Origin: Spirulina sp034932185
GTDB lineage: Bacteria > Cyanobacteriota > Cyanobacteriia > Cyanobacteriales > Spirulinaceae
DNA: 64,000 nt
Direction: 5' to 3'
Assembly (NCBI RefSeq): GCF_034932185.1
Contig: NZ_JAYGHW010000089.1
Location: 137,991-201,990, forward strand
Part shown: positions 26,603 through 35,900 of the stretch, piece by piece
Numbering within the stretch: the first letter of the stretch is position 1
Layout of the letters: every line of letters starts with the position of its first letter
Position numbers and translations under genes: made by a program
The notes under the pieces: generated by a model
Told to the model about the DNA's origin: nothing
Database searches by the model: none
The model's input: the letters and a program-made list of their open reading frames with translations, nothing else

Positions 26603-28245
26603 TTTGCCTTTTTCCCAATTAAACGCTCTAAATTTTGCCCCAAGACACCGAGGGAAACAATCACCATCCCCACTAACTGCAACGCCATCATATTGCGACC
26701 AATCATGATCCAGGCTAACAGAGAGGTCAACGCTGGGCCAGAGGCTCCAAAAATCGAAGCCTTTGCCGCCCCAATGTAGCTAATCCCAATATTGTTGGCC
26801 AAGTAGCTCAACAGCGTTAACGCCCCCAACACTAAGCCGGAAACAATTAAGTTGGGCCACATGGCTGGCTCGACCATAATCGTGCTTTGGGCATAGGGGA
26901 AGAAGAGGCTGAGGGCAGAGAAAATCAGAATTACGCCGAAATTGACCACACTAAAGGGAACAGGGTGCAGTTTTTTGGTGCAAGCTTGGATCAGCAAAAC
27001 ATGGAAAGCAAAGGTGACACCTGCGCCAATGGCCGCTGCAATCCCCGCCGGAGCAAGGGTGCTGGCATCGGCGGAGAAGGGGTTAGAAATCATCACCACG
27101 CCTAAAAAGACGATGGTGGTGGCGGTGGCCCGAATCACGGAAGGCTTTTCCCCAAAGAACAGCCAAGAACAGAGAACGGTGACAATCGGGAAGATAAAAA
27201 ACAAGGTGATCGCCACCCCAGGGGAAAGGGAGCCTAGGGCCATGTAGATCAGGGCAGAGGAGGCAAACAGGAAGAAGCCACAGCCAATCATATTGGCAAA
27301 GGCCACCCAGTCTTGCGATCGCAAAAACCGGCCAATGGCGGGCCAACTATCGGGGTAGAGCATTTGGGCCAACACCGCCATCAACGGCACCACCACCACC
27401 ATCCGCATGAACAAAATCACCAAGGAATTACCAAAACTGGGGGAAATGTAGCCGCCAATTTCAAAAGTGCCAAACAGAGAGGATTGATTGAGGATGATCG
27501 AAATCACCACGTTCTGCAACGACAGCGCCAAAGAAGAGCACATCACGAGGATGAACCCCAGTTGCATTTTAGAAACGTCAACTTTTTGGGGTTTCGGGGG
27601 CGCAGCCGGTGGTGGGCTTGGGGGGGTGGGCTGACGATCCAGGGGCTGCTCTTGGCCGATGGTGCGGGGGGGCTGCACCGCCTGAAGCTCGATGGCATCC
27701 CGCACCACGGCATTGCTCGACAGTTCTGTCCGCAACCGACTCACCAAAGCATCGAGAATTGCCTCTCCCTGTTGCTCCAGGCTATACATCTGGCCCAACT
27801 GTTGGGAGAGGGTGCTTTGATAACTACTGAGATCCTGTTGGAGGGTGCGGAACGTCGTGCGCAGCGTTGTATCCAGGGAACTGATCAACCGGTAGGCATT
27901 GGCGTTGTAGTCATTGAGGGAGCCACCCCCATTGACCATGCCATTGTTCCCCAGTTGCGGCGCTTGGTTGCGAATATATTGGAGCAGTTGCTCGGCAATA
28001 ATCGGCGCAAGCTGTTGGGCCAGTTCCTGTTGTTGTTGGCGTTGGGCTTGATTGTTGCGCTCCAGTTCCACCGTTTCCGCCATTAAGGTGGTTTTACGGT
28101 CTTGGAGTTGACTGATTTCCTGCTTGAGTTGAGCCACAAGACTATGCTTGAGGGCTTCAAGCTCTTGCGTCAGGGACGAGAGGCTTTCCTGTGCAGTATC
28201 CGGTGTGGCCGAACTAAGATCCGATGGTCTGTCCAGTTGCCCCAT
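26599..28245 (-). CDS. DMT/EamA-type transporter with N-terminal coiled coil
   Basis: From ATG 28245, preceded by an AGAGGAAAA ribosome-binding site, the product has 548 residues. Residues 1-200 are a Gln/Leu-rich coiled coil (QELEALKHSLVAQLKQEISQ; ELERNNQAQRQQQQELAQQL) and a Pro-rich linker. Residues about 230-545 contain about ten hydrophobic segments of the drug/metabolite transporter superfamily with two EamA repeats. Substrate unknown; the long cytosolic coiled coil may mediate oligomerisation. The gene heads an operon with PCP_red and the zinc-ribbon gene. The alternative start (28272) lacks a comparable ribosome-binding site. Confidence 0.85.
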   Translation of the reverse strand: MGQLDRPSDLSSATPDTAQESLSSLTQELEALKHSLVAQLKQEISQLQDRKTTLMAETVELERNNQAQRQQQQELAQQLAPIIAEQLLQYIRNQAPQLGNNGMVNGGGSLNDYNANAYRLISSLDTTLRTTFRTLQQDLSSYQSTLSQQLGQMYSLEQQGEAILDALVSRLRTELSSNAVVRDAIELQAVQPPRTIGQEQPLDRQPTPPSPPPAAPPKPQKVDVSKMQLGFILVMCSSLALSLQNVVISIILNQSSLFGTFEIGGYISPSFGNSLVILFMRMVVVVPLMAVLAQMLYPDSWPAIGRFLRSQDWVAFANMIGCGFFLFASSALIYMALGSLSPGVAITLFFIFPIVTVLCSWLFFGEKPSVIRATATTIVFLGVVMISNPFSADASTLAPAGIAAAIGAGVTFAFHVLLIQACTKKLHPVPFSVVNFGVILIFSALSLFFPYAQSTIMVEPAMWPNLIVSGLVLGALTLLSYLANNIGISYIGAAKASIFGASGPALTSLLAWIMIGRNMMALQLVGMVIVSLGVLGQNLERLIGKKAK

Positions 28246-28502
28246 TATCTTTTCCTCTGTGTTCACAATCACCTACACCCTCCCCAAGGGCCGAGGAAGG
28301 AATTAATCGTTATTCTATGTCTTTAAAGTTACGGGGGATCGGCGGGAGGTGGGATTCTTTGCAGAAAAATTTTACAGTCTGGCCAAAGAAAAATCCGCTG
28401 CTGCCGTGAGCCTAGGTTTTCAGCACCGGCTCAATTCCCGGATCAACGGGAGCACCGAGGGGTTTCGTGCCAATGTCTTTTTAACTCAATGTGAGGATGA
28501 TC

Positions 28503-28838
28503 ATGCACTACTTTTTTCTTTCCGATGGTTGGCAAGTGGGGCGGGTGTGGGAGTTTGGCGGGTTGTGGAATGAAGGGGTGTGGCGGCGTAAACCCTATAT
28601 TCAGAAGTTAAATGTGGGGTTGGTGGAGCAGGGGGAAACCCTGTGGCTGTACCAAGTGGAGGAAACGGTTTTGATGTTGGAGGTGCGACCTGATCCCAAC
28701 CAAACCGGGGCGAGCAATATCGGTCAGGTGATGCTGCGGCGGCTGATGGATGCTGAACAGGCCTTGATGCGCCTCACCCAGGGGGAAAATGTGGTGCGAT
28801 CGCCCTACCCAGGCGATCGCCCCCCTCCCCGCCCCTAA
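28503..28838 (+). CDS. Conserved-looking hypothetical protein upstream of psbB
   Basis: A 111-residue protein with MHYFFLSDGWQVGRVWEFGG at its start and a hydrophobic segment ETVLMLEVRPDP. I do not recognise the family. The chosen ATG 28503 has a GAGG ribosome-binding site 6 bases before it; upstream GTG 28491 and ATG 28497 are possible. The protein is basic, Trp-rich and has no obvious signal peptide. It ends 190 bp before psbB. The tail after about residue 100 is proline-rich. Confidence 0.6.
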   Translation: MHYFFLSDGWQVGRVWEFGGLWNEGVWRRKPYIQKLNVGLVEQGETLWLYQVEETVLMLEVRPDPNQTGASNIGQVMLRRLMDAEQALMRLTQGENVVRSPYPGDRPPPRP

Positions 28839-28866
28839 ATTTGTTTGCGATTCTTTCTCACAATCG

Positions 28867-28899
28867 TTTACACTTCTTTAAAATAAGTTTCAGTATAGT
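28867..28899 (+). promoter_or_regulatory. Putative psbB promoter with HLR1-like site
   Basis: TTTACACTTCTTTAAAAT at 28867-28884 resembles the HLR1 consensus for RpaB, (G/T)TTACA(T/A)(T/A)NN(G/T)TTACA(T/A)(T/A), with two mismatches. A TATAGT box at 28894-28899 is a candidate -10 element. The psbB start is 130 bp further on, leaving a long leader. This is inference from motif reading, not a mapped start. Confidence 0.45.
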
Positions 28900-29012
28900 G
28901 AGGGTTTAGGCTGGATATCCCCCTAAATTTGAGCCGCAGTCAACGGTTCACCCAGGGCAGCCATTGCTTAAATCCCCACTTAAGAACAAAATTCTGATAG
29001 ACATTTCAATTT

Positions 29013-29020
29013 AGGAGGAG
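29013..29020 (+). promoter_or_regulatory. Strong ribosome-binding site for psbB
   Basis: AGGAGGAG lies 8-9 bases upstream of the psbB ATG and is the best Shine-Dalgarno match seen in the window, as expected for a highly expressed photosystem gene. Confidence 0.7.
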
Positions 29021-29028
29021 CGTAGTCG

Positions 29029-30558
29029 ATGGGACTACCTTGGTACAGAGTACATACAGTCGTCTTAAACGATCCGGGCCGGCTGATTTCTGTGCATTTA
29101 ATGCACACCGCCCTCGTAGCGGGTTGGGCGGGTTCCATGACCCTTTACGAACTCGCTATTTTTGATCCCAGTGATCCCGTGCTGAACCCAATGTGGCGGC
29201 AGGGGATGTTTGTGATGCCCTTCTTAGCTCGCTTAGGCGTAACCTCCTCTTGGGGGGGCTGGAACGTCACCGGCGAACCCTATGTAGACCCTGGTTTTTG
29301 GTCTGTAGAAGGGGTGGCGATCGCCCACATCCTCCTTTCCGGATTACTCTTCCTCGCTGCCTGCTGGCACTGGGTTTATTGGGATCTGGAACTGTTCGTC
29401 GATTCCCGCACTGGGGAACCTGCCCTTGATTTGCCGAAAATGTTCGGCATCCACCTTTTCCTCTCTGGCTTACTCTGCTTCGGGTTTGGAGCCTTCCACC
29501 TCACCGGCCTCTTTGGGCCAGGGATGTGGGTCTCTGACCCCTACGGCATTACGGGCCATGTCCAGGCGGTAGCGCCAGAATGGGGCCCCGCCGGATTTAA
29601 CCCCTTTAACGCTGGGGGTGTGGTGGCCCACCACATCGCCGCTGGGGTAGTGGGGATTATCGCCGGTCTGTTCCATCTGACTGTGCGTCCCCCCGAACGG
29701 CTCTACAAAGCCCTGCGGATGGGGAACATTGAAACCGTCCTCTCCAGCAGTATCGCTGCTGTGTTCTTCGCGGCCTTCGTTGTCGCCGGGACGATGTGGT
29801 ATGGCAGTGCCACCACCCCCATCGAACTGTTTGGCCCCACCCGTTATCAGTGGGATCAAGGCTACTTCCAACAGGAAATCGAGCGTCGCATTGAAACCAG
29901 CCTCGCCGCTGGCGCAAGCTACACCGAAGCCTGGGAAACCATCCCCGACAAATTAGCCTTCTATGACTATGTGGGCAACAGCCCCGCCAAAGGCGGTTTA
30001 TTCCGCGTTGGCCCCATGGTGAATGGCGATGGCATCGCCCAAGAATGGCTCGGTCATCCCGTGTTTAAAGACAAAGAAGGTCGTCAACTGTTTGTCCGCC
30101 GTCTGCCTAACTTCTTTGAAACCTTCCCCGTCGTCTTAACCGATGCCGATGGTGTGGTTCGCGCTGATATTCCCTTCCGTCGGGCAGAATCTCAGTACAG
30201 CTTCGAGCAAGCTGGCGTACAAGTAAGCTTCTATGGTGGGGCCTTGAGCGGTCAAACCTTCACCGATCCCCAAGAAGTGAAACAGTTTGCCCGGAAAGCC
30301 CAATTGGGTCAACCTTTCACCTTTGACCGGGCAACCCTCGGTTCCGATGGTGTGTTCCGTACCTCTACCCGAGGTTGGTTCACCTTCGGTCATGCGGTGT
30401 TTGCGCTCTTGTTCTTCTTTGGCCACATTTGGCATGGTTCCCGTACCCTTTACCGCGACGTGTTCGCGGGGGTTGGGGCCGACCTCGAAGAACAAGTGGA
30501 ATGGGGTTTATTTGCCAAAGTTGGCGATAAAACCACCCGCGTTAAGAAAGAAGCCTAA
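29029..30558 (+). CDS. psbB: Photosystem II chlorophyll-binding core antenna CP47
   Basis: This 509-residue protein is a full-length CP47: the start GLPWYRVHTVVLNDPGRLIS, the six hydrophobic helices with His ligands for chlorophyll (for example VHLMHTALVAGWAG, VAIAHILLSGLLFL, VAHHIAAGVVGIIAG) and the large lumenal loop (YQWDQGYFQQEIERRIETSL) are all present. C-terminal helix FTFGHAVFALLFFFGHIWHG is conserved. It binds chlorophyll a and transfers excitation to the PSII reaction centre in the thylakoid. psbT follows, as usual in cyanobacteria, with a terminator in between. HLR1-like and strong ribosome-binding sites precede it. Confidence 0.99.
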   Translation: MGLPWYRVHTVVLNDPGRLISVHLMHTALVAGWAGSMTLYELAIFDPSDPVLNPMWRQGMFVMPFLARLGVTSSWGGWNVTGEPYVDPGFWSVEGVAIAHILLSGLLFLAACWHWVYWDLELFVDSRTGEPALDLPKMFGIHLFLSGLLCFGFGAFHLTGLFGPGMWVSDPYGITGHVQAVAPEWGPAGFNPFNAGGVVAHHIAAGVVGIIAGLFHLTVRPPERLYKALRMGNIETVLSSSIAAVFFAAFVVAGTMWYGSATTPIELFGPTRYQWDQGYFQQEIERRIETSLAAGASYTEAWETIPDKLAFYDYVGNSPAKGGLFRVGPMVNGDGIAQEWLGHPVFKDKEGRQLFVRRLPNFFETFPVVLTDADGVVRADIPFRRAESQYSFEQAGVQVSFYGGALSGQTFTDPQEVKQFARKAQLGQPFTFDRATLGSDGVFRTSTRGWFTFGHAVFALLFFFGHIWHGSRTLYRDVFAGVGADLEEQVEWGLFAKVGDKTTRVKKEA

Positions 30559-30590
30559 ACTTCTCGCCTTCAGTTTTTAACCCAAACCTT

Positions 30591-30622
30591 TCCCTCCCCC
30601 GATTTGGGGGAGGGAATTTTTT
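30591..30622 (+). terminator. Rho-independent terminator between psbB and psbT
   Basis: Perfect stem TCCCTCCCCC (30591-30600) with GGGGGAGGGA (30606-30615), loop GATTT, followed by TTTTTT. This should end most psbB transcripts. Confidence 0.85.
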
Positions 30623-30686
30623 ATCGCCAAAACCTTTCCTTTTCCTGTTAAACTAGCAACTAGCTGTATTTTTTAAGAATTTAAAA

Positions 30687-30782
30687 ATGGAAAGTGTCGC
30701 TTATATCCTTGTTCTGGCCTGCGGGATTGGTGTATTGTTCTTTGCGATCGCCTTCCGCGAACCCCCCAGAATTGAAAAATAA
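30687..30782 (+). CDS. psbT: Photosystem II protein PsbT (31 aa)
   Basis: The short frame ATG 30687 to TAA 30782 encodes MESVAYILVLACGIGVLFFA then IAFREPPRIEK, the single-helix PSII subunit T. It sits near the dimer interface and the QA/QB region in known PSII structures. It follows psbB by 128 bp, beyond a terminator, so it may be read by partial read-through or its own promoter (AT-rich stretch 30655-30686). HIP1 site GCGATCGC lies inside the gene. Confidence 0.97.
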   Translation: MESVAYILVLACGIGVLFFAIAFREPPRIEK

Positions 30783-30979
30783 CCGGCTCCTTGCCGATTC
30801 GGGACGGGGCAAACCCCCTTAACCTCCCCTTTCACATTCCGTTTTGATAGCCCACGGGGTTATCTAAGTTTCTTGAGATTTGATTGCTTGATTGTGAGCC
30901 GCGATCGTGCTTGGGTTCCCAGCCGGGAAACCCAGGCTCGTCGTGGCTATTTCCACGTCAGCCCAGGGACATAACTGCT

Positions 30980-31507
30980 ATGCAATGCCCAGCCTGTCAC
31001 CAGACCGAAAGCCGCGTCCTCGAATCCCGCTCCACTGAAGGCGATAAAAGCATCCGGCGACGGCGGGAATGTTTGCACTGTAAACACCGCTTCACCACCT
31101 ACGAGCGCATTGAATTCGTCCCCATTACCGTGATTAAACGGGATGGCCATCGCGAACTTTTTGAACGCTCTAAACTGCTACGGGGCATTATCCGCGCCTG
31201 CGAAAAAACCGGCATTGCCCACCAACGCCTAGAACTATTGGTGGGGGAAATTGAAAGTCAACTTCAGCAGCGCAGCCGCCGGGAAACCACCAGCGCCGAA
31301 ATTGGCGATCTTGTCCTCCAAGCCCTGCGCCAGGAAAATGAGGTGGCCTATGTACGCTTTGCCTCGGTGTATCGGCAATTTACCGGAATTCATGACTTTA
31401 TAGATACCCTCAATCACCTGCAAATCCAATCGCCCCAACCCCCAGAGGGCGATCGCCCCTGGCCCAGCAACCGCGTCACAAGTCTCTCCGCCCTGCCTCC
31501 CTTTTAG
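30980..31507 (+). CDS. nrdR: Transcriptional repressor NrdR
   Basis: From ATG 30980 the protein begins MQCPACHQTESRVLESRSTE with a zinc ribbon (CPAC...CLHC) and an ATP-cone domain (VIKRDGHRELFERSKLLRGI, then EVAYVRFASVYRQF). NrdR binds NrdR boxes in promoters of ribonucleotide reductase genes and senses ATP/dATP. The frame extends upstream to 30884, but the family always begins at the MxCPxC motif. The C-terminal 25 residues (PQPPEGDRPWPSNRVTSLSA) are an extra tail. Location upstream of rps1 is seen in other cyanobacteria. Confidence 0.95.
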   Translation: MQCPACHQTESRVLESRSTEGDKSIRRRRECLHCKHRFTTYERIEFVPITVIKRDGHRELFERSKLLRGIIRACEKTGIAHQRLELLVGEIESQLQQRSRRETTSAEIGDLVLQALRQENEVAYVRFASVYRQFTGIHDFIDTLNHLQIQSPQPPEGDRPWPSNRVTSLSALPPF

Positions 31508-31900
31508 GGGCTAGGGAAGCCGGAAAACCTTACCTTACCTAACCTCCCCCTCTCCCATTTTTGGGAGAGGGGGATTGAGGAGGTGAGGGGAACAGACTGA
31601 AGTCCGCACGACAAACTTAAGCGACCTCAATAAGCTAAGATATTAATCTTGTGCATTGTTTAAAAATGATACACTCGGAGTATGTGGCCGTCGAGTAGCA
31701 TTTCTGCCCCTGGCTCAACCTGCTTGATTGCGCCCCCGGAAAACCCAATGGCGGGTCTTTTCAATCCATCCCGGAGAGAACAGCCCCTGTTGAGTTTGTT
31801 TATTTGTGTCTGAGAAGTCTCGCTATTACCACAGGAATTTACCCATGATTCCCACACAGTGAAGCGTTACGGAGTTAAAAGCTAGGAATACATTACACAC
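31508..31900. other. Long leader region of rps1
   Basis: This 393-bp gap lies between nrdR and rps1. It holds the 12-bp hairpin at 31546-31573 and an AT-rich zone at 31620-31680 (AAGATATTAATC, GATACACTCGGAGTAT) that is the likeliest promoter. The remaining approximately 200 bases would form a long 5' leader, in line with feedback control of S1 synthesis, though no specific fold was established. Confidence 0.45.
31546..31573. terminator. Strong GC hairpin after nrdR (possible terminator)
   Basis: CCCCCTCTCCCA (31546-31557) pairs perfectly with TGGGAGAGGGGG (31562-31573) over a TTTT loop. There is no U-run after it, so termination is possible but not assured. Confidence 0.5.
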
Positions 31901-32905
31901 ATGGTCAGTCAGAAAAACACCGTTAGTAACAAAGACATTGGTTTTACCCACGAGGATTTTGCTGCGCTCCTGGATCAATACGACTATCACTTTAGTCCGG
32001 GGGATATCGTCCCCGGTACGGTGTTTAGCATGGAGCCGAGAGGGGCGTTAATCGACATTGGTGCAAAAACCGCCGCCTACATCCCCATCCAGGAGATGTC
32101 GATCAACCGTGTCGATGATCCCAGTGAGGTCTTACAACCAGATGAGACACGGGAGTTTTTCATTCTGACTGACGAAAACGAAGATGGTCAGTTGACCCTC
32201 TCCATTCGCCGCATTGAATACCTCCGGGCCTGGGAACGGGTGCGCCAACTGCAAGCGGAAGATGCCACCGTGCGCTCCAACGTTTTCGCCACGAACCGAG
32301 GCGGGGCCTTGGTGCGGATCGAAGGGCTACGGGGCTTTATCCCTGGTTCCCACATCAGCACGCGCCAGGCCAAAGAAGATTTGGTGGGTCAAGATCTGCC
32401 CCTGAAATTCTTAGAAGTGGATGAAGACCGTAACCGTCTCGTCCTCAGCCATCGTCGCGCCCTCGTGGAGCGGAAGATGAATGGTTTGCAGGTGGGCGAA
32501 GTTGTTACCGGCATGGTGCGGGGCATCAAACCCTACGGGGCCTTTATCGATATTGGCGGCGTGAGTGGTCTGCTCCACATTTCGGAAATTTCCCACGACC
32601 ACATCGATACGCCCCACAGCGTCTTTGCCGTCAATGATGAGTTGAAGGTGATGATCATTGACCTCGATGCCGAGCGCGGTCGGATTTCCCTCTCCACGAA
32701 GCAACTGGAGCCGGAAGCCGGGGATATGCTCAAAAACCGTGATCTGGTGTTTGAAAAAGCCGAAGAAATGGCCGAAAAATATCGGCAGAAGCTCCTGCAA
32801 CAACAGCAGGGCGAACCGGAGGAACTGGTGGAAGTGGATCTCGAAGAGGAAATTTCTGCGGTTGAGGAAGAACTCGAACCCGTTGCGAGCGGCGTAGAAG
32901 AGTAA
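31901..32905 (+). CDS. rps1: 30S ribosomal protein S1 (short cyanobacterial form)
   Basis: A 334-residue protein with three S1/OB-fold domains (about 35-105, 120-190 and 200-275): GDIVPGTVFSMEPRGALIDI, VFATNRGGALVRIEGLRGFI and VVTGMVRGIKPYGAFIDIGG. Enterobacterial S1 has six domains; three is normal in cyanobacteria and plastids. It binds mRNA leaders during initiation. The C-terminal tail is rich in Glu (EELVEVDLEEEISAVEEELE). A terminator follows directly. Confidence 0.96.
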   Translation: MVSQKNTVSNKDIGFTHEDFAALLDQYDYHFSPGDIVPGTVFSMEPRGALIDIGAKTAAYIPIQEMSINRVDDPSEVLQPDETREFFILTDENEDGQLTLSIRRIEYLRAWERVRQLQAEDATVRSNVFATNRGGALVRIEGLRGFIPGSHISTRQAKEDLVGQDLPLKFLEVDEDRNRLVLSHRRALVERKMNGLQVGEVVTGMVRGIKPYGAFIDIGGVSGLLHISEISHDHIDTPHSVFAVNDELKVMIIDLDAERGRISLSTKQLEPEAGDMLKNRDLVFEKAEEMAEKYRQKLLQQQQGEPEELVEVDLEEEISAVEEELEPVASGVEE

Positions 32906-32917
32906 CCGTTGAGGTTC

Positions 32918-32952
32918 AATCCCCTTAGGCCCTTGGGTTTAAGGGGATTTTT
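32918..32952 (+). terminator. Rho-independent terminator of rps1
   Basis: AATCCCCTTA (32918-32927) pairs with TAAGGGGATT (32940-32949), followed by TTTTT. It separates the housekeeping genes from the defence island. Confidence 0.85.
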
Positions 32953-32970
32953 GTCGCCATTGGGTCAAGG

Positions 32971-35900
32971 ATGGCAGTGGAGATGGTGAGCGCGGGTCAG
33001 GCTTGGGGGTTTGATGGCGATGGGGCGTTACTGCGTTTAGTGGTGGAGGCCCATCGCATCCGCTATGCCTATTTGTTTGATCCCCTCATCGCGGTGCATA
33101 CGGCCCGGGTGGAGCCGTTGCCCCATCAAATCACCGCTGTTTATCGGGAAATGCTCCCCCGTCAGCCGTTGCGGTTTTTGTTGGCGGATGATCCGGGGGC
33201 GGGGAAGACGATTATGGCGGGGTTGTTGATGCGGGAGTTGCTGATCCGGGGGGATTTGCAGCGCTGTTTGATTGTTTGTCCGGGGAGTTTGGCGGCGCAA
33301 TGGCAGGAGGAGTTGGCGGATAAGTTCGATCTGCCCTTTGCGATCGCCCTCCCTGAGCGCCCCTTGAGGGAAACCCCCCTGGCCATTGCCCGCCTCGATC
33401 AATTTAGCCGCAGCGAGGAACTACAAAACCAATTGCAGCAAATGGATTGGGATTTGGTCGTTGTCGATGAGGCCCATAAATTAGCGGCGACGGTGTTCGG
33501 GGGGGAACGGCGGGAAACGAAACGCTACAAACTGGGGAAGCTCCTGGCCACCGTGAGCCGCCATTTTCTGCTGATGACCGCCACACCCCACAACGGCAAA
33601 GAGGAGGATTTTCAGCTTTTTCTCGCCCTGTTGGATGGCGATCGCTTTGCCGGGGGATATCGCGATCCCTCCTATACCTGCGATCCCGCCGATCTGATGC
33701 GGCGTTTGGTCAAAGAAGACCTATTAAAGTTTGACGGTACGCCCCTTTTCCCCGAACGCCGCGCCCATACGGTGCAATACCAGTTATCCCCCCCAGAGGC
33801 GGAACTCTATCGCCAGGTGACAAACTATGTGCAGCGGGAATTTGACCGCGCCGAAGCCCTCAACCACAACGGCCGAAAAAGTACCGTCGGCTTTGCCCTG
33901 ACGATCCTCCAGCGGCGTTTAGCCTCCTCCCCCGAAGCCATTTATCAATCCCTGCGGCGGCGGCGCGATCGCCTCCAAGCTCGCCTCACCGCAGCCCGCC
34001 AAGGCCAAAACCTAGCCTGGCAACTCCCCCCCATCGATCTGGAGGATTGGGAGGAGGATGGGGATGAGATGGGGGATGAGGAACGGGAAGCGACGGAGGC
34101 GGCGGTGGTGGAGCAGGCGACAGCGGCCCGAACGATCGCCGAACTGCAAAAGGAGATCCAGCAGCTTGAGGCCTTGGAGCGGTTAGCCCTTGGGGTACGG
34201 CAGGGGGGGCGCGATCGCAAATGGGATCAACTCTCACAACTGATCCAAACCCTTTGGACGGAAACAATCACGCCCAAACTGGTGATCTTCACGGAACATC
34301 GGGACACCCTCGACTACCTCACCGGGCGGATCACGACGCTCCTCGGTCGCCCGGAGGCGGTGGTACTCATTCATGGCGGGATGGGTCGCCCTCAGCGACG
34401 AAAAGCAGAGCAAGGTTTTAAGCAGGAGGATCAAGTCCAGGTGTTGATTGCCACCGATGCGGCGGGAGAGGGGATTAATCTCCAACGGGCGCACCTGATG
34501 GTTAACTACGATCTGCCCTGGAATCCCAACCGTTTAGAGCAGCGGTTTGGCCGGATTCACCGCATTGGCCAGCGGGAGGTGTGCCATCTGTGGAATTTGG
34601 TGGCCCAGGGGACGCGGGAGGGGGATGTGTATGGGCGGTTGTTGGAGAAGTTGGCGGTGGTGCAGGCAGCGTTGGGGGGGAAAGTGTTTGATGTGTTGGG
34701 CAAGGCCGTAACGGGTCGGGAATTGCGGGAATTAATGATGGAGGCGATCCGCTATGGAGAGCGCCCCGATGTTAAGGCCCGGCTTAACCAAGTGTTAGGC
34801 GATCGCCTCAATCCCCAGTATTTAGAGGATCTCCTCCACCGGGAAGCCCTCGCTCACGATCGCCTCAACCTTGACGCAGTGGCAACAATCCGGGCAGACA
34901 TGGCCCGGGCCGGCGTTTGCAAAATGCAACCCTATGTGATCAGCCACTTTTTCTTAACTGCCTTTGAATATTTGGGGGGAACGATCCGCCATCGGGAGGC
35001 AAAACGCTACGAAATCACCCATATTCCCGCCCTGATCCGGGCGCATCCCCTTGGCCAGCCCTTGCCGCGCCGCTATGAGCGGGTTTGTTTTGAGAAGGAT
35101 TTAATCACGATCCCGAATCAGCCGACAGCAACGCTGATCTCTCCCGGTCATCCCCTGTTAGAGGCAATCTTGGCGGTAATTTTGGCCCAGGAGGGGGCGG
35201 TGTTGCGGCGGGGGGCAGTGTTAATTGATGAGCAGGATCCGGGGGAGGAGGTGCGGGCCGTGGTTTATCTTGCCCATGCGATTCAGGAGAGCGGGGCAGG
35301 ACGGGTGATTTCCCAACGGTTGCAATTTGTGGAGATCACGGCGGCGGCTTGCCGCGATGCTGGCCCCGCGCCGGATCTGGACTATCGCCCCGCAACGGCG
35401 GCGGAATGGGCATTGATAGAGCCGTTGTTACCCACGGTGGCATTTTTAGCAGATTTGGAGCAGCGGGGGCTGGAATTTGCGATCCGCGATAGCGTATCTA
35501 TCGCCCCTTTAGTCCCCCAACATCTCGCAGCGGTGCAAAGGGAGCGACAGCCCCGCCTGGAGAAAACGATTTTAGCAGTGCGCGATCGCCTCACCAAGGA
35601 AATCAACTATTGGGATCGACAGGCTGCAAAATTACGCAGTGACGAGGAAGCGGGAAAAACCAATGCCAAGCTCAATTCTGAGCGGGCGCAACAGCGGGCC
35701 GATGAATTAGCCCTACGGCTCAAGGAACGGTTAGCGGAATTAGAGCGGGAGCAGCAGCTTGAAGCGGGGGAGCCGGTGGTGTTGGGGGGGTTTGCGGTGA
35801 TCCCCTTGGGGTTATTGCAACGGTTAGCGGGGCAACGGCAAGAGGAGCCGGGGTTATTTGCGCGGGAAACGCGGCGGGTGGAGTTGGCGGCGATGGCGGC

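Noticed and set aside
30884..30979. Upstream extension of nrdR
   Set aside because: NrdR proteins start at the MxCPxC zinc motif; the extra 32 residues have no counterpart in the family.
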